From Icerya purchasi (taxonomy: Eukaryota > Arthropoda > Insecta > Hemiptera > Monophlebidae): a stretch of 64,000 bases of DNA. Both the position numbers and the translations under genes were made by a program. Within the stretch, counting starts at the first letter, position 1; the number at the start of each line of letters is the position of its first letter. Below the pieces are notes generated by a model, which ran no database searches, was not told the origin of the DNA, and worked only from the letters and a program-made list of their open reading frames with translations. Location: positions 137,962,172 through 138,026,171 of the forward strand of contig CM077115.1 of the NCBI GenBank assembly GCA_039619475.1, read 5' to 3'. Below are positions 52,516 through 64,000 of this stretch, piece after piece.

Positions 52516-55500
52516 TCAGAAGTGTTTTAATATGTTAGCCGCTCTAATATGGTTTAGTATATCCTCGACCTGTTTTGGTTCATTTGACAATGCAACCGTC
52601 GGTAAGTTGGGGGTGCCTGCAGGCAGGCAATGTTCCAGAACGTGTTCAGCGGTTGGTGAAATTGGGGAATTGCATATGGAACAGGCAGAGGGAGGAGATG
52701 TTCCTTCCAGCAAATAGTTGTGGGATATTGCTGTGTGCCCTATGCGGAGTCTAGTTAATGCTGCAAACTCTCTGCGGGACATGGATATAGGTGGCCACCA
52801 AGGCTCAGTGCTCACCTTAATGGATCGCAGCCATGATGTGTGAGCCGACCACATAATTTCCCATGTCTCTGCCTTATGTTGCTGAAAAAAGGGTGGCCCC
52901 AGCTGAGGCAGAGGGGCATCTTTGGGCATTGGACTATATGTTGCTGCCTTAGCAGCCAAGTTCACACGCTCATTCCCTGGCACACCGGTATGACCCGGGA
53001 CCCACAAGAATGTTACCTGTGAGCCAGACCGGAAAAGCATGTTAATGATGCGCTTTATTTTTCGAGATAATATGTGAGAGGTTTTAGGTGTCTGGAGTGT
53101 CCTAATCGATTGCAAGGAATCTGTGATTAGAAATGCATTTCGACGTTGGGGGTAAGACTGCAGATATTCTCTCAAGCAGAAGAAAATACCATACAGCTCC
53201 CCCTCCAGCACTGAACAGAAGTCGTGGAGCCGAACCGCATGAACAACTCCCTCCACCTCGTAGGCGCAAGCCACTGGCGAGGACCCATTGAGGGGGTTTG
53301 CTTTGGCACCATCTGTATACAGCTGTGTGTAGCTGGGAAAAAGTTGCATTTTTTCCACCACGTACTGGGATGGCAGAATGACATCCTGGTCCGAGCGATC
53401 GCTCAGCAGAGATAAATCCGCAACAATCGGAGTATCCTCCCAAGGGAGTTCAACATGCTGATGTGCAAGGTCAGAGTTCCAGTTAATTCCTCTTTTCTTA
53501 AGGATGACTAGTACACTGGGGAGGGGATCGTTCGGAAAAGACGGTAGTGGGATTTCTGAATTATCGTTGTGGCGTAATTTAGCTTGGTACCAGTAAAATA
53601 AATCTCTGAATTCATAAGAATTTCGGATAACCATTAAGGGTGGGGTGCCCGCTAGTGAACAGATTTCCAACGATGACGACGTCCTATGCGCTCCCAAGAT
53701 AATTCGTATAGCAGTATGATGGATTGTGTCAAGTGATTTAAGGAGTGCTTTGTTTGATGAGGAATAAACTTGGCACCCATAGGTCAATTTACTTAAAGTG
53801 AGAGATTTGTACACAGTTAGCAGGAGCTTAGGATCTATGCTATATTTCGGATTTGACAGACATTTTAGTATATTTAAGGATTTCATGCATTTATTTTTAA
53901 GATGGTGAATGTGATGTGACCATGATAGTTTTTCATCAAACACAAGACCCAAGAATTTAATTGTGTGGAGCAACGGGAGTGGTGAATTCCTTAGGAAAAG
54001 AGTTATGTCGGAATCGGGATCACGCTGGCGTCTCTTGTGAAATTTCACACATACGGATTTTGTGGGAGAGAATTCCAGGCCATTGTTATCAGCCCATATT
54101 TCCAAGTTATTGATTGTTGATTGAAGGATTGATCTCGCATTGGACGGAAGGTTAGAAGGAAGGGATATATTAAGATCATCAATATATAAGCGGGCTGTAA
54201 CTGGCGGCCATATACAATCTGCCATATCATTTATGTATAATATAAACAATGTTACGCTCAGCGCTGAGCCTTGTGGAATACCATTTTCGATAAGGAAGGA
54301 GGAAGATATTTTGGAGCCAATCCTAACTCGGATCGCCCTATCAGAAAGAAAGTTAAGGATGAAATTGCCCATGTTTCCGCTGATTCCGGCGTTCTTCAGC
54401 TTAGTAAGCACACCATATCGCCATACACGGTCGAAAGCTTTTTCAAGGTCAAAAAAGACTGAATATAAGTATTGCTTTCTGTTTTGGGCTGTAAGTATTT
54501 GCCTTTGGAGGCTCAGAAGGTGCATAATTGCGGATTTTGATGTACGGCCACCGACCTGGATTGCAGATAGGATCTCCAAAGATTCTAGGACGGAATAGAG
54601 ACGCCTATTCACCATTTTTTCCAGAGTTTTTGAAAGGACCGATATTAAGGAAATAGGCCTGTAACTTTGAGGAAGGAAAGGATCTTTGTTTGATTTAAGA
54701 ACAGGGATTACTAAAGCAGTTTTCCAGGAGTTAGGGATGGATGATGAGGACCAGATTTGATTATAAATATGCAGTAGAAGACTTTTAGTGGAAGGAGAGA
54801 GATGTTTCAACATGAGTGGGTGAATTGAATCCGCACCGGGTGCACTGTTTCTAGTTTTATTTAGTTGGAAGTTCAATTCATCTATTGAGAAAGGAAGGTT
54901 GAACGCTTCATCTTTCTCGGAAAGGAATGATATTGGTTCACTTTCCACTGATGTTTTTTGTTCCAAGAAATTGGGAGTGTACGAGGCAGAGGAGGAAACA
55001 TTTGTGAAGTGGAGCGCAAAAGCACCTGCCACCTCGGATTCATCTGTCACCAGCGTCCCATTTATAAGTAAAGAGGGGGTCGGAGTGGACCTAGGGTTAC
55101 CATTCAGCGCCTTTATTTTCTTCCACATTATAGCACATGGTGTGTCCTTTGAGATGGAGGAGACAAAGGCTACCCAAGATTGCCGCTTTTTAATTCGTAT
55201 AAGCAGGCGGGCTTTAGCTCTGTCTTTTTTGAAATCGATTAAGTCTTGCTGCGACCTCGTTGCCCTGAACTTTTTAAGTGCTCTTTTCTATTGGCGTATT
55301 GCGGACTTAATTTCTGGGCACCACCATGGAACGCATCGGCGCTGATAATTCGATGTGGACGGAATCGTTGCTCGGGCTGCATTATTGATCGCATGAGTGA
55401 AGATGGACAAGTTTTCTTCTATACTTAGTGCAGGGCGACAGGATATTATAGTTTTATCTCGATAAGTGCTCCAGTCCGCCTTCTGGAACGTGAATCGTGG

Positions 55501-56205
55501 TTGCACATGGATAGGGCGTCGCGTGGGTGACAGAGTAGGAAAATGAATAAAAATGGGGTAATGGTCACTGGAGCATAAATCCTGGTGCACCATGATGTTT
55601 ATGTAAGGGATTAGCAACGTTGAAATGAAGGCAAGGTCTATTGTTGAAAACGTGTTGTGAGTTGCATTGAAGTGTGTATGGGACGGAGGTCTCAGCAATA
55701 TTAAATCGCTACCTAGTACACAGTTAGAAATTACTTTCCCCCGCGTATTGGTATAGGCAGCACCCCATTGAGGGGAATGAGCGTTAAAATCACCTATCCA
55801 AGTCACGGGAGTGGGTAACTGACGAAGCAACCTCTCAATCTGAGCTTCAGAAATATTTACTGAAGGAGGAAAATAACAGTTACATATTGTTATAGAAGGG
55901 AAAGAAAGGGATGGCAGCTTTACTGTAACTGTTACTGCTTGTAGCTCTGTGGTAATACTAAGGAGTTGGGATGGGAAAGACTTATGCACTAGTGTGGCGA
56001 CACCTCCACACGCTGATATTCCTTGAGAGTAGTCTGATCGGTAGACTAAAAAATTTTTCAGCGAGAAAGACTGGGTTGGTTTAAAATGCGTTTCTTGGAG
56101 ACAGATGATGCCCGGCGTCCAATCACTAATTAGTAATTTGAGTTCTTCTATATGCTTGAAAAGGCCTCTGCAGTTCCATTGCATAATACTGTCTCTAGTA
56201 GCCAT
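52516..56205 (-). pseudogene. LINE ORF2: endonuclease, reverse transcriptase, RNase H (one in-frame stop)
   Basis: 1,229 codons in one frame, interrupted only by a TAG at 55288-55290. The complete AP endonuclease reads IMQWNCRGLFKHI, CLQETHF, CNCYFPPS, TWIGDFNAHSPQWG, STIDLAF and SSDHYPI. The reverse transcriptase has FFDLEKAFDRVW (motif A), GIPQGSALSVTLF (motif B) and LYIDDLNIS (motif C). The RNase H has YTDGAKA, EGELYG, ITDSLQS and WVPGHTGVPGNERVNLAAK, where the last Asp is Asn. The C-terminal finger is CSICNSPISPTAEHVLEHC. Closest in layout to I/Nimb elements. Confidence 0.93.
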
Positions 56206-56277
56206 TATTAATTAATTTATTTATTTTGAGAATGAGTCAAATAATAATTGTAATACTTTATGGACAAGGGAAGTTTA

Positions 56278-57435
56278 TTAATTTGCGTTGGATACATTGC
56301 CGTCGCTATGATGTCGTTCGTCTTCAGAAGTTGTAATCGTTTGTTCCGATAATTTCCTTATAATTCGGGAGCAGCGACTTTTAATGCTTCTGCCGATAAG
56401 ATATGGTTTAACTGCTGCCAGCATGTATACTAGCTCGTCATAACTCCTTGTATAATCAGTTGCATAGGAGATGTACTTTGGGTTCGTCGCTACTGCCTGG
56501 ATAAATGTTTTGAATTCTTCAAATCCCATCATAAACGTTGGTTGTTCGGCGTTGAAAAGGTGCTTGGCTTTTTCAGTTATGTCTCCTGGCTCTCGGGTTG
56601 GCTGTTCGTTATGTGGCTCAGCTGGTGCATGCTCTTCTTTCTTATCTGGTTGATTAATGTAGAGAGCTGGCCGTTTTGGTAGCGGGCGCGATGGGAAAAT
56701 CGCCGGCCTCGGGTCAGCAAGTGCATCTGGGGTCTTGGGATGAGGCCGTTTCAGCGGACTAGCGTCCGTGTCCATCTCTATTTTCGGCTGCTCAATTGTG
56801 GTATTTGAATTTATTTTGTCTGGACCTGTGGTGTCTATCGTTAAGGGGGAGACATGGGTTTCCTTCTGTACTGTCTGGGGCAAATCGCAATCGTGGTCCG
56901 CGGTTAGCTGTTGAGGTTGGCAGATGATGTCGGGACGGCTGGAATTACTCTCTTGTTGCGTGTTCACCAGTTTATTCTCTTTTCTGCAGTTTGGACATAC
57001 GTGGTCTTCAATTTGGATGAAAATTCTATGATCGTGGTCATTATTTCTTAATAAAAATGATCTAGGAATATTTGCACAGTTCATATGCTCGATATACACC
57101 TGTCTTCGCCAGCTTATTACGTGTGCAAACTCATCGTCCGAGGGGTTGACTCTTAATATTGATATTGGTGATAGTAGCTTAAGGGATAGTGCTGAAACGA
57201 GGTATGACGAAAGTGTTTCGTTTGGTATAGTGGCCGATACGTTTGATAGCACAACTTTATTAGCTGGTTGCCTAATTTGTGCTGCCTGAATTGTCCGCTC
57301 TGCTAATGTAATCGTTCCGCCTCCGGCAAAAAATTTGTCAGTTATTTTTTGCGATTTAAGGAAAATAATTACACGGTCTCGACTGATACGAGACCCCGCA
57401 ATTATATCGAGATTACTGCCTGTGACTGCTTTCAC
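56278..57435 (-). CDS. LINE ORF1 protein
   Basis: 385 residues, intact, 72 bp upstream of ORF2. The N-terminal ~150 residues hold a beta-rich RNA-binding-like part (RVIIFLKSQKITDKF, NKVVLSNVSATIPNETLSSYL, RRQVYIEH). A single CPNCRKEN is seen instead of the usual three knuckles. The middle (~170-300) is proline-rich and disordered, and the C-terminus is helical (MGFEEFKTFIQAVATN). It should coat the LINE RNA. Confidence 0.8.
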   Translation of the reverse strand: MKAVTGSNLDIIAGSRISRDRVIIFLKSQKITDKFFAGGGTITLAERTIQAAQIRQPANKVVLSNVSATIPNETLSSYLVSALSLKLLSPISILRVNPSDDEFAHVISWRRQVYIEHMNCANIPRSFLLRNNDHDHRIFIQIEDHVCPNCRKENKLVNTQQESNSSRPDIICQPQQLTADHDCDLPQTVQKETHVSPLTIDTTGPDKINSNTTIEQPKIEMDTDASPLKRPHPKTPDALADPRPAIFPSRPLPKRPALYINQPDKKEEHAPAEPHNEQPTREPGDITEKAKHLFNAEQPTFMMGFEEFKTFIQAVATNPKYISYATDYTRSYDELVYMLAAVKPYLIGRSIKSRCSRIIRKLSEQTITTSEDERHHSDGNVSNAN

Positions 57436-57536
57436 CCAATTAACAACGAAAATTCCTCTTCTTTTTATTAATTTTTTTTTTTTTTAGTTTTATATTTTAA
57501 TAATTTTACACGGCAATTAAACTCATTCCGTCGTGG

Positions 57537-58400
57537 TCACAAAATTTGTAACGTTACGATCAAAGCCACCAAAATAACACTGGAAATTTATGTGGCTCGT
57601 ACAGAACATGCAACAAATATTATTTCTCTATACAAGAGAATATATTAATAATAATCATATAAAAAACGAACATGAATTCAATTGACGTATAAATTTACAA
57701 TTATCGATATTTAATACAGAGCTCTGCGAAATTAGCACCCTATGCAAACAGTTTAATATTTCGTGTGAATTTATATAGGGCAAAACAACAAGAAAACAAA
57801 CAAATAAATATGCCGTACTATCATAGTAAATGTATGTATAATGATAATTACTCCAGCTGACGAGATAACTATATACATATATGTATATATATATATTTAT
57901 CACAAAACGAATTTAATAATAATAAAAATTATGACTTATCTATGTCTCCAGTTCTAGTTGCCTGCACCGCCGATTCCGACTCACTTCCTGAGTGATCGAG
58001 GGTCACAAATGTGTAAGTCTCTCTGATTTTTTTGGATGAAAATGTTGTGTTTACCGAAATTTGTAACCTTTACTAGGATTTTAACAGCCTTCTCATCTCT
58101 TTGGCGTAACTATAATAGCCTCATGAAGTAAAATTTATATGTTAACCATTTAAACGTAATAAAACAACACGTCGGCTTATCACCGAAGACAAAAGTAATA
58201 AGGCGCTATTCCCTGTTCGAGACAAAACAGACAGCCAGAACAATAAGTATATCTATCTACACGCATATGCGAACAGATTACCTTAGCAACGGTACACTGA
58301 ATACCTTAGTGATGGACACGATTTCTCGTGCTATACCGGTAAATATGGAATCATTATAATATATATATGTATATACATAAATAAATAAAAAAATGCTTAT
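57537..58400. other. Non-coding, possible LTR remnant
   Basis: The right part ends ataccggtaaatatggaatca-like before an AT run (about 58330-58365), which weakly resembles the Gypsy LTR end (taccgaatcc). It lies where the 5' LTR of Gypsy element 4 should be. The similarity is too weak to define edges. Confidence 0.35.
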
Positions 58401-59000
58401 TATATAAGATTAACAAAATTGTGTCAAATAAATAAAAAGTGCTCATTACAAATATTACATTAAAAGAATAAAACTTGAAAAAATTGAAATTGTTAATTAT
58501 TGTTGTTCTTAACCTTATTTTTTATTAAAATTGGAGATATTTCTCTTACTGCTACTATTAGATTTCTGCAGATTTTATCGGAATCCTCAACATTTTCTTG
58601 ATTAACAAAATATTTGTTCAGTCTAAATTCGTTTTAAATCAATAACGCAATCAGAATAATATTTCTTGATCATTATTTTCGTTTTTGGCGATCAAATGCC
58701 TTAACTTCTCTATAGTAACCGATTTTGAATATCTTAGGACCTATTTCCACTGGATGTATCGAGCACTTGTCTCATTTCCACAATTGTTTTTTGTTAAATT
58801 CAGTTTACCTTGCATTTCAGTTATAATTGGTAGTTTCCCCATTTGTTTTTAAAATTCAATTTGTTTATTTTCTAATTAATCGCGGACAATCATCTTCGCC
58901 ATTAGAGTATAACACTAGTAGTTATTAAATCCATAGGTAAAATCTGGAAATATTTGAAAAGAACATCTATTATTAACATGTAGTTTCAACTGGTCTATGA
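58401..59000. other. AT-rich non-coding stretch
   Basis: No gene, no clear repeat. Confidence 0.6.
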
Positions 59001-59830
59001 AGCTGAAAACTAGCACTTAATACAACGATACTATGTACTGACGCTATTGAACATTACCCATGTACTGAAGATATTAAATAAGAACGCTTTTTTGAAAATT
59101 CTAACTTTAAGGAATAAAAAAGGGTTAAAAGCCGTTTTCTAAAAAATACAAAAACTGTTATATTTTTGGTGAAAATAGGTTTACCGAATTATGATTTCGC
59201 ACAAAAATACCTTATATGGTCTATTAAATGTGCGCAAAAATTTTTTTAAATCCTCAAAATTTTGAGGCGGGAAAAAGGCAAAACCCAGTTTTTGAGAAAA
59301 CCACAAATCACACTGCAATCCAAACGAATCGTGATTATCAATGTGAATACAATGTGTATACTGATGATGTCAAGTAAGAACGATGTTTTGAAGATTTCAA
59401 TTTGAAGACGTGGAAAAAGTTAAAAAAGCATTTTCCAAAAAATACATAAACCATTATATTTCCCTTATAAATGAGTTATCAAATTATAGTTTTATCTCAA
59501 TATTTTTTATACAGCATACCAAAAGTGTACGCGATTTGTTTTAAGTAGCCCAAAGTTTAATTGTATCAAAGGCTTCACCCCGTTTTTGGCATAAAATAAT
59601 CATTACACCTCACCAGAAACCATTTACATTGGTTATCAGAAAGCTCATTTTAACACACCATATACCGAAAATATTAAATGAGAAAGATTTTTTGAAAAAT
59701 TGAACTTTATGCGGTGAAAAGTGGTTGAAAACTATTTTCAATCGCAAAAAATAGGTTCATCATATAATATTTATGAAGGTTGTTCCATTTTTTTTTTATA
59801 TCTTCAGAACTTTAAGTGTGATGATGGGTT
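59001..59830. repeat. Degenerate tandem repeat, ~300-bp unit, about three copies
   Basis: A block of the form gatattaaat(a/g)agaa..., then ttttgaaaa, a line like ggttaaaagccgttttct and a cccagtttttg-like segment recurs near 59063, 59372 and 59667. The copies are strongly diverged. Confidence 0.6.
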
Positions 59831-62296
59831 ATAATCTATTTTTGGGGAAAACTTGATATCATGCACAGCGCATATTGCTAGAGGAAAATTAAACTGTTTT
59901 TATTATACCAATCAATTCTTTTCTGCATTGTCCGCGTCGTTTCAAATTTGTTTCCATCTGCATATTCAGTTTGTATCATTTACATCAAAATAATTTCGTT
60001 TTCGTAAGTATTGTCTTTTTGTGAATTGCCTGGCCATGCAAAACTGCTGTACATATTTTTTAAATTAACTTTTTAGCTTTCTTTTTACTATTTTTTATTT
60101 ACTTCTGTCATTACTGTCTCAGTAATTACTGGCAAAGACAACGGTTTACTTTTCATTTTTTTTTTTTTTTTTGAATTATTTTACATGTATTATTTCAAGC
60201 GATTCAAGCAGGGTCAGATTAAAGAAAAAAATACCCCGGGGTTAAATAATTGCTAAAGGCCCCCTTAATCCCCACCAATAATTGAAGTACACATTTTTTA
60301 TTTTACTTATTCAGTAAATTAATAAAATCGACCCTTAATAATTAATTCTAAACATGAAACACCCGTCGGGCTTTTTTAATAGCGAAAGTTTCAATTAGAT
60401 CATCAAAATTTAATTCACGAAGTATGTCGCATTCAGAACTTAATATCACTATGAAAATCAGAATGATATATATCGTTTCACCATCTGAGTGCGCGTACTT
60501 TTCGTACTTGTAATTTTCAATTTTTGAGTGATTTACGGGTAGCCCCTTTTCAGTGAAGGGCCCCTTTTGGTCACAGGCCCGGGGTCACTGGCCCTAAATT
60601 CAGGTAATGATTTATGTCTAATGTAAATGTATTAATTATTAAATTTATGGTATTATATTTTTATATATTGTTAATGTTTATTAAATAATTGTTATTTCTT
60701 TAATTTTCACTTTCGTGTGTTTAAATTTAATTTTATATAGCTCTATAAAAAAAGAACCTCTGATCAGAATGACGTAAAATTTGAATAGAATATTATTGAA
60801 GAAGAGGGAAAGCAGATGGCATAGGAAAAAATAGTTCCAAATTTTAGCAGCAGTTTGTGCACTATGAGCATCATAATTTAAAAGGGTTCAACTACAAATA
60901 ACAAATGAATCTTAAAACAACAGTTAAGGGGTAAGTTAAATGTTAAACCAATAATAATCTAAAAACACCGACTCTGGCCATTCCACTAATCTGAACAGCA
61001 AAAGGCAGTCCAGACCATTAATTCAAACCCCAAACTGCATCCAGAGGGCAGAAAGTGACCTAAGTAACCCAATTTCTTGCTTGGACACTGAAAATTCACT
61101 CAAGTTTCCCCCAAATTTTTCCATGCAGTTCCCCTACATTTACGATAAACTGAACCAATTATAAATTAACATAAGTATATTAATTCTGAGCCCTCGCTCG
61201 CCCTTCACGCCCACTGTGTTACTGCAATTTTTCAAAATTCAGGGTCTAAGTATGAAAATCCCAAATTTAACCCCAGTATGGTATTTAAAGCCTGAAACTA
61301 ACCCAGCACCCCCGTTCGCACCTCACACACATATATTTCGATCTAATGCACACTCCAGTCACCGCTGCAAGAGCGCACCTGCACACACATTTTGTTCTTA
61401 ATACTGCAATTATTTTTTTTAATATTTCAAAATTCAAAGTCTAAGTATACATAATATAAAGTTATCCTTAGTATATATTTTTTTATTTGTACACTGTACA
61501 TTATTTTCTTCAATTTCTTTTGTATTATATTTTTACACACAAACTCTAGCTCAAGCCGCTATGAAAAAATGCTTCCTTCATAACCTTGCATGCAAATATC
61601 CTTGCATTATAATAATTTATTTTAATATACAATTTTATTTTTTCTATTAATATATAATTTTTTATTATAATTTCTTTTGATCTAAATATATCACTATATG
61701 GTGAGCATGGTAGAAGAAAGTTTGTTTAATCACATGTGAATTATTTCTCAGAGAACTTGAAAAATAAGGCATGTCATAATATACACTGAATACTAATTTT
61801 TATAAAATTATGCATATGTTTCTCACATTAAGTAATATATTTTTTTATTTCATAAAGTATTTTTTCCATGAAATACACAAGTGTGACTAAGATTTATTGG
61901 CATCAATTGTATAGAGAAACAGTATTAGTTTAGGACTCAACAGCTTGTTCAAAGAATAATACAATTCCAGAAATCAGATCCTATTTGCAACAAACGTGTG
62001 AATGAGATAGAAGGTTATATTTCTCCAGTACAGCATCATGACCATTAAAAACATCGAAGATGTCTTCTGTTATCTCTAAACATGTGTTACATAGAACGCA
62101 AAAAATTGTTGCCTAAAAGATGACAACATTTTTGCTTCATTATGTGCTTGTTTATTGATACAATACTGTTCATTCCTTACTGTCATTATTGTTTGCACAA
62201 AACTTTTATCAAAGATCGTTGCTATAACTGAATGAATGTTATACCACCAATGACAAGGAAGAAGAAGAACTGTGTGCGCTGAGGAGTCAAAGAGAA
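59831..62296. other. Non-coding stretch
   Basis: 2.4 kb with no credible gene. GC-rich patches at 60228-60275 and 60540-60600 (ccccggggtt..., ggcccggggtcactgg) look like the two ends of a small ~400-bp element. A sequence around 61215-61260 (ctgcaattt, caaaattcagggtctaagtat) recurs at 61402-61450. T-run at 60159-60172. Confidence 0.45.
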
Positions 62297-64000
62297 TTGC
62301 TGCATTCAAACACAGATAAAGTTCATAGGCACATGCCTATGAGCTATTCTTATTTAATTGTATTACAGGTAGAGCAATACAAAGTGCCTCAATGTTTATG
62401 TGGCCAAAGACCATTTCATGGTCCTGAGGCTGCAAAAAAATTTGTGGAAAGTCTCATTGAAGATGCGAAAATGATATATGACATTTATAAACAAAATAAG
62501 CTGATTATTATGCTCCCAAGTGACATTATAGCCTTTGATAACACTACAATATGCAATATTTGCTTGAAAGCAATTATAAACAATGATAAAGTTTGCAATC
62601 ATGATCACTTAACTAGTAAATTTCATGGTGTGGCACACTCAAAGTGTAATTTGGAAATAATTCATAACCTTACTAGTTATGATAGCCGCTTGATTATTTG
62701 GAAGTTGGCTTACAGTTCTTTGGAAATAAATGTACTCGCAAATACCGAGGAAAAATATAAAGGGTTCTCAAAACAGGTTGTGCCAGGAAAATTCCAGTTC
62801 CATTTTATTGATTCATTCAACTTTATGGCGTCGAGTCTGGAAAAATTAGCAAGCTGCCTGTCCATAACTCATTCCATCACACCATTTCTAACATCAAGGA
62901 TCCTGGAATACTTTCCCTTTTCCACAAAAAGGATATTTCCTTTATGAACATTGTACATATCTGTCAAAACTGGACGAATATATGGTACCTCCACAGTCGG
63001 CCTTCTACAGTTCCCTGATGAAATTAACCATCACCAAGGAAGCTTACCAACATGCACAGAATATATGGAATATTCTTGGAGTTTGGAATTTGGGGGAGTA
63101 TTCCAATGAATATTTGCAGACGCACGTTTTGTTATTAGCTGATATTTTCTAGGATTTTAGGTTGGTATGTTATAATATTTATAAATTAGACCCGGCATGG
63201 TCCCATACTGTGCCAAGGTTTAGTTTTAATGCTGTGTTAAAAATGTTGGGTGTTTGTCTCAAATTATTAATGGATTATGATATGTATCTGTTTTTTGAAT
63301 TAGGAATATGCAGTGTTTTAACACAATGTTTTCAAAGATATTGCAAAGCCTGTAACCTGTATGTTACAAATAATAATGTACTGGTCTCATCGTCAACGTC
63401 TGTGTCATCTTCTTCATCAATAGTGGAAGAAAATAATTATATTTTATATTTAGATGCAAATAATTTGTATGGTTATGCCATGAGTGAACCCCTTCCTATA
63501 GGGGGTTTCAAATGGATGACCAAACAAGAAATTGAGCAATTTAATTTTGATAATATTGATCTGGATGGTGAGATTTGATATGTGTTTGACATAGATGTTG
63601 AATATAATTCAACTCTACATGAAGTACATAATGATTTACCATTCCTTCTAAAAAGGAAGGCAGTCTGGAAGAAGGGATAGGTAAAAAATTTAGTTGCGAC
63701 ATGGGAGCATAAAAATAATTATATTATTCATATTAAATATTTAAAATTAGCATTATCTCACAGTCTTGTTTTAAAAAAAAATCATTGCAGTGTTTTGTTT
63801 AGGCAATTGCCCTAGCTTAAACATTATATTGATCTTAATACTAGTTTACATCAAAAAGCTTCCAATGAGTTTGAGAAGAACCTTTGGAAGCTGATGAATA
63901 ATTGTATCTATGAAAAAACTTTGCAAAACATTAGAAATATGTTGGATATTAAGCTTGCAGCTGATGAATTTAAGTTTAAAAAGTTAGTCAGTAACCCTAG
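62297..64000 (+). pseudogene. PolB: Second Polinton DNA polymerase B (decayed, cut by window edge)
   Basis: Same family as the polymerase at 32-36 kb, opposite strand. In order: HRHMPMSYSYL, KKFVESLIEDAK, CNICLKAI and CNHDHLTSKFHG, the exonuclease-like NLTSYDSRLI, YLQTHVLLLADIF (a key Asp changed to His), then YLDANNLYGYAMSEPL (motif A) and NEFEKNLWKLMNN near the edge. At least three frameshifts; the N-terminus is missing or unrecognisable. It belongs to a different, older Polinton copy whose rest is to the right. Confidence 0.85.

Larger units (their letters stand above)
52430..57536 (-). mobile_element. I-superfamily LINE, nearly intact
   Basis: About 5.1 kb on the minus strand. The poly(A) tail is the T-run at 52430-52448. 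ORF1 (56278-57435) and ORF2 (52516-56205) are complete apart from one stop codon. The 5' end is not certain: ttgtga after the tail also occurs near 57538 and may be a short target duplication. It appears to have inserted in the leader of Gypsy element 4. Confidence 0.88.

Noticed and set aside
57537..58365. 5' LTR of Gypsy element 4
   Set aside because: Only the last few bases resemble the known LTR; kept as an uncharacterised stretch.
60208..60610. Small inverted-repeat element with GC-rich ends
   Set aside because: The ends resemble each other only loosely and no target duplication was seen.

Overview
This is a repeat-dense stretch of a eukaryotic, AT-rich genome, most likely an arthropod and probably an insect. 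The basis for that is the mix of element families: Ty3/Gypsy LTR elements, I-superfamily LINEs with an RNase H domain, CR1/RTE-like LINE scraps, a BED-finger hAT element and a long Maverick/Polinton. I recognise no host gene with confidence. Almost every coding region belongs to a mobile element, and many are nested inside each other.

Layout. 1-7350: two Ty3/Gypsy elements on the minus strand, joined tail to head through one 625-bp LTR (3518-4142). Element 1 (1-3517, running off the left edge) has an open Gag and an open start of Pol. Element 2 (4188-7352) is broken and has lost its Gag. 7370-8971: a ~117-bp satellite interrupted by two copies of a coding-like segment. 9339-15830: a full-length but decayed I-type LINE on the plus strand, with an 11-bp target duplication. 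16013-42317: a ~26-kb Maverick/Polinton with long inverted terminal repeats. It carries a chromodomain integrase, packaging ATPase, adenain-like protease, two capsid proteins, a PLA2-like protein, a protein-primed type-B DNA polymerase and several accessory genes. Its polymerase gene is split by a 3.5-kb hAT element (28847-32372) with a perfect 8-bp target duplication. 42323-44331: Gag of a third Gypsy copy, apparently the site the Polinton entered. 44560-52383: a patchwork of LINE scraps, a 1.66-kb inverted-repeat DNA element inside a hAT remnant, a retroposon with a 14-bp target duplication, and a deleted fourth Gypsy copy. 52430-57536: an almost intact I-type LINE on the minus strand. 57537-62290: non-coding. 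62297-64000: a decayed second Polinton polymerase running off the right edge.

Most unusual signals. First, the Gypsy elements carry an SGNH/GDSL-hydrolase-like domain at the end of Gag where a zinc knuckle would be expected. It is seen in three separate copies, and Pol follows in the -1 frame right at the stop codon. Second, the Polinton carries accessory genes outside the core set: a free-standing copy of the polymerase N-terminal domain, a tandem pair of paralogous proteins with a possible exonuclease-like fold and a zinc-binding tail, and a 52-residue basic protein between the capsid genes. Third, the satellite at 7.4-9.0 kb has captured the end of an unknown coding sequence.

Limits. All family calls come from motif reading of translations; no database search was run. 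Boundaries backed by target-site duplications are firm. Other element edges are approximate.
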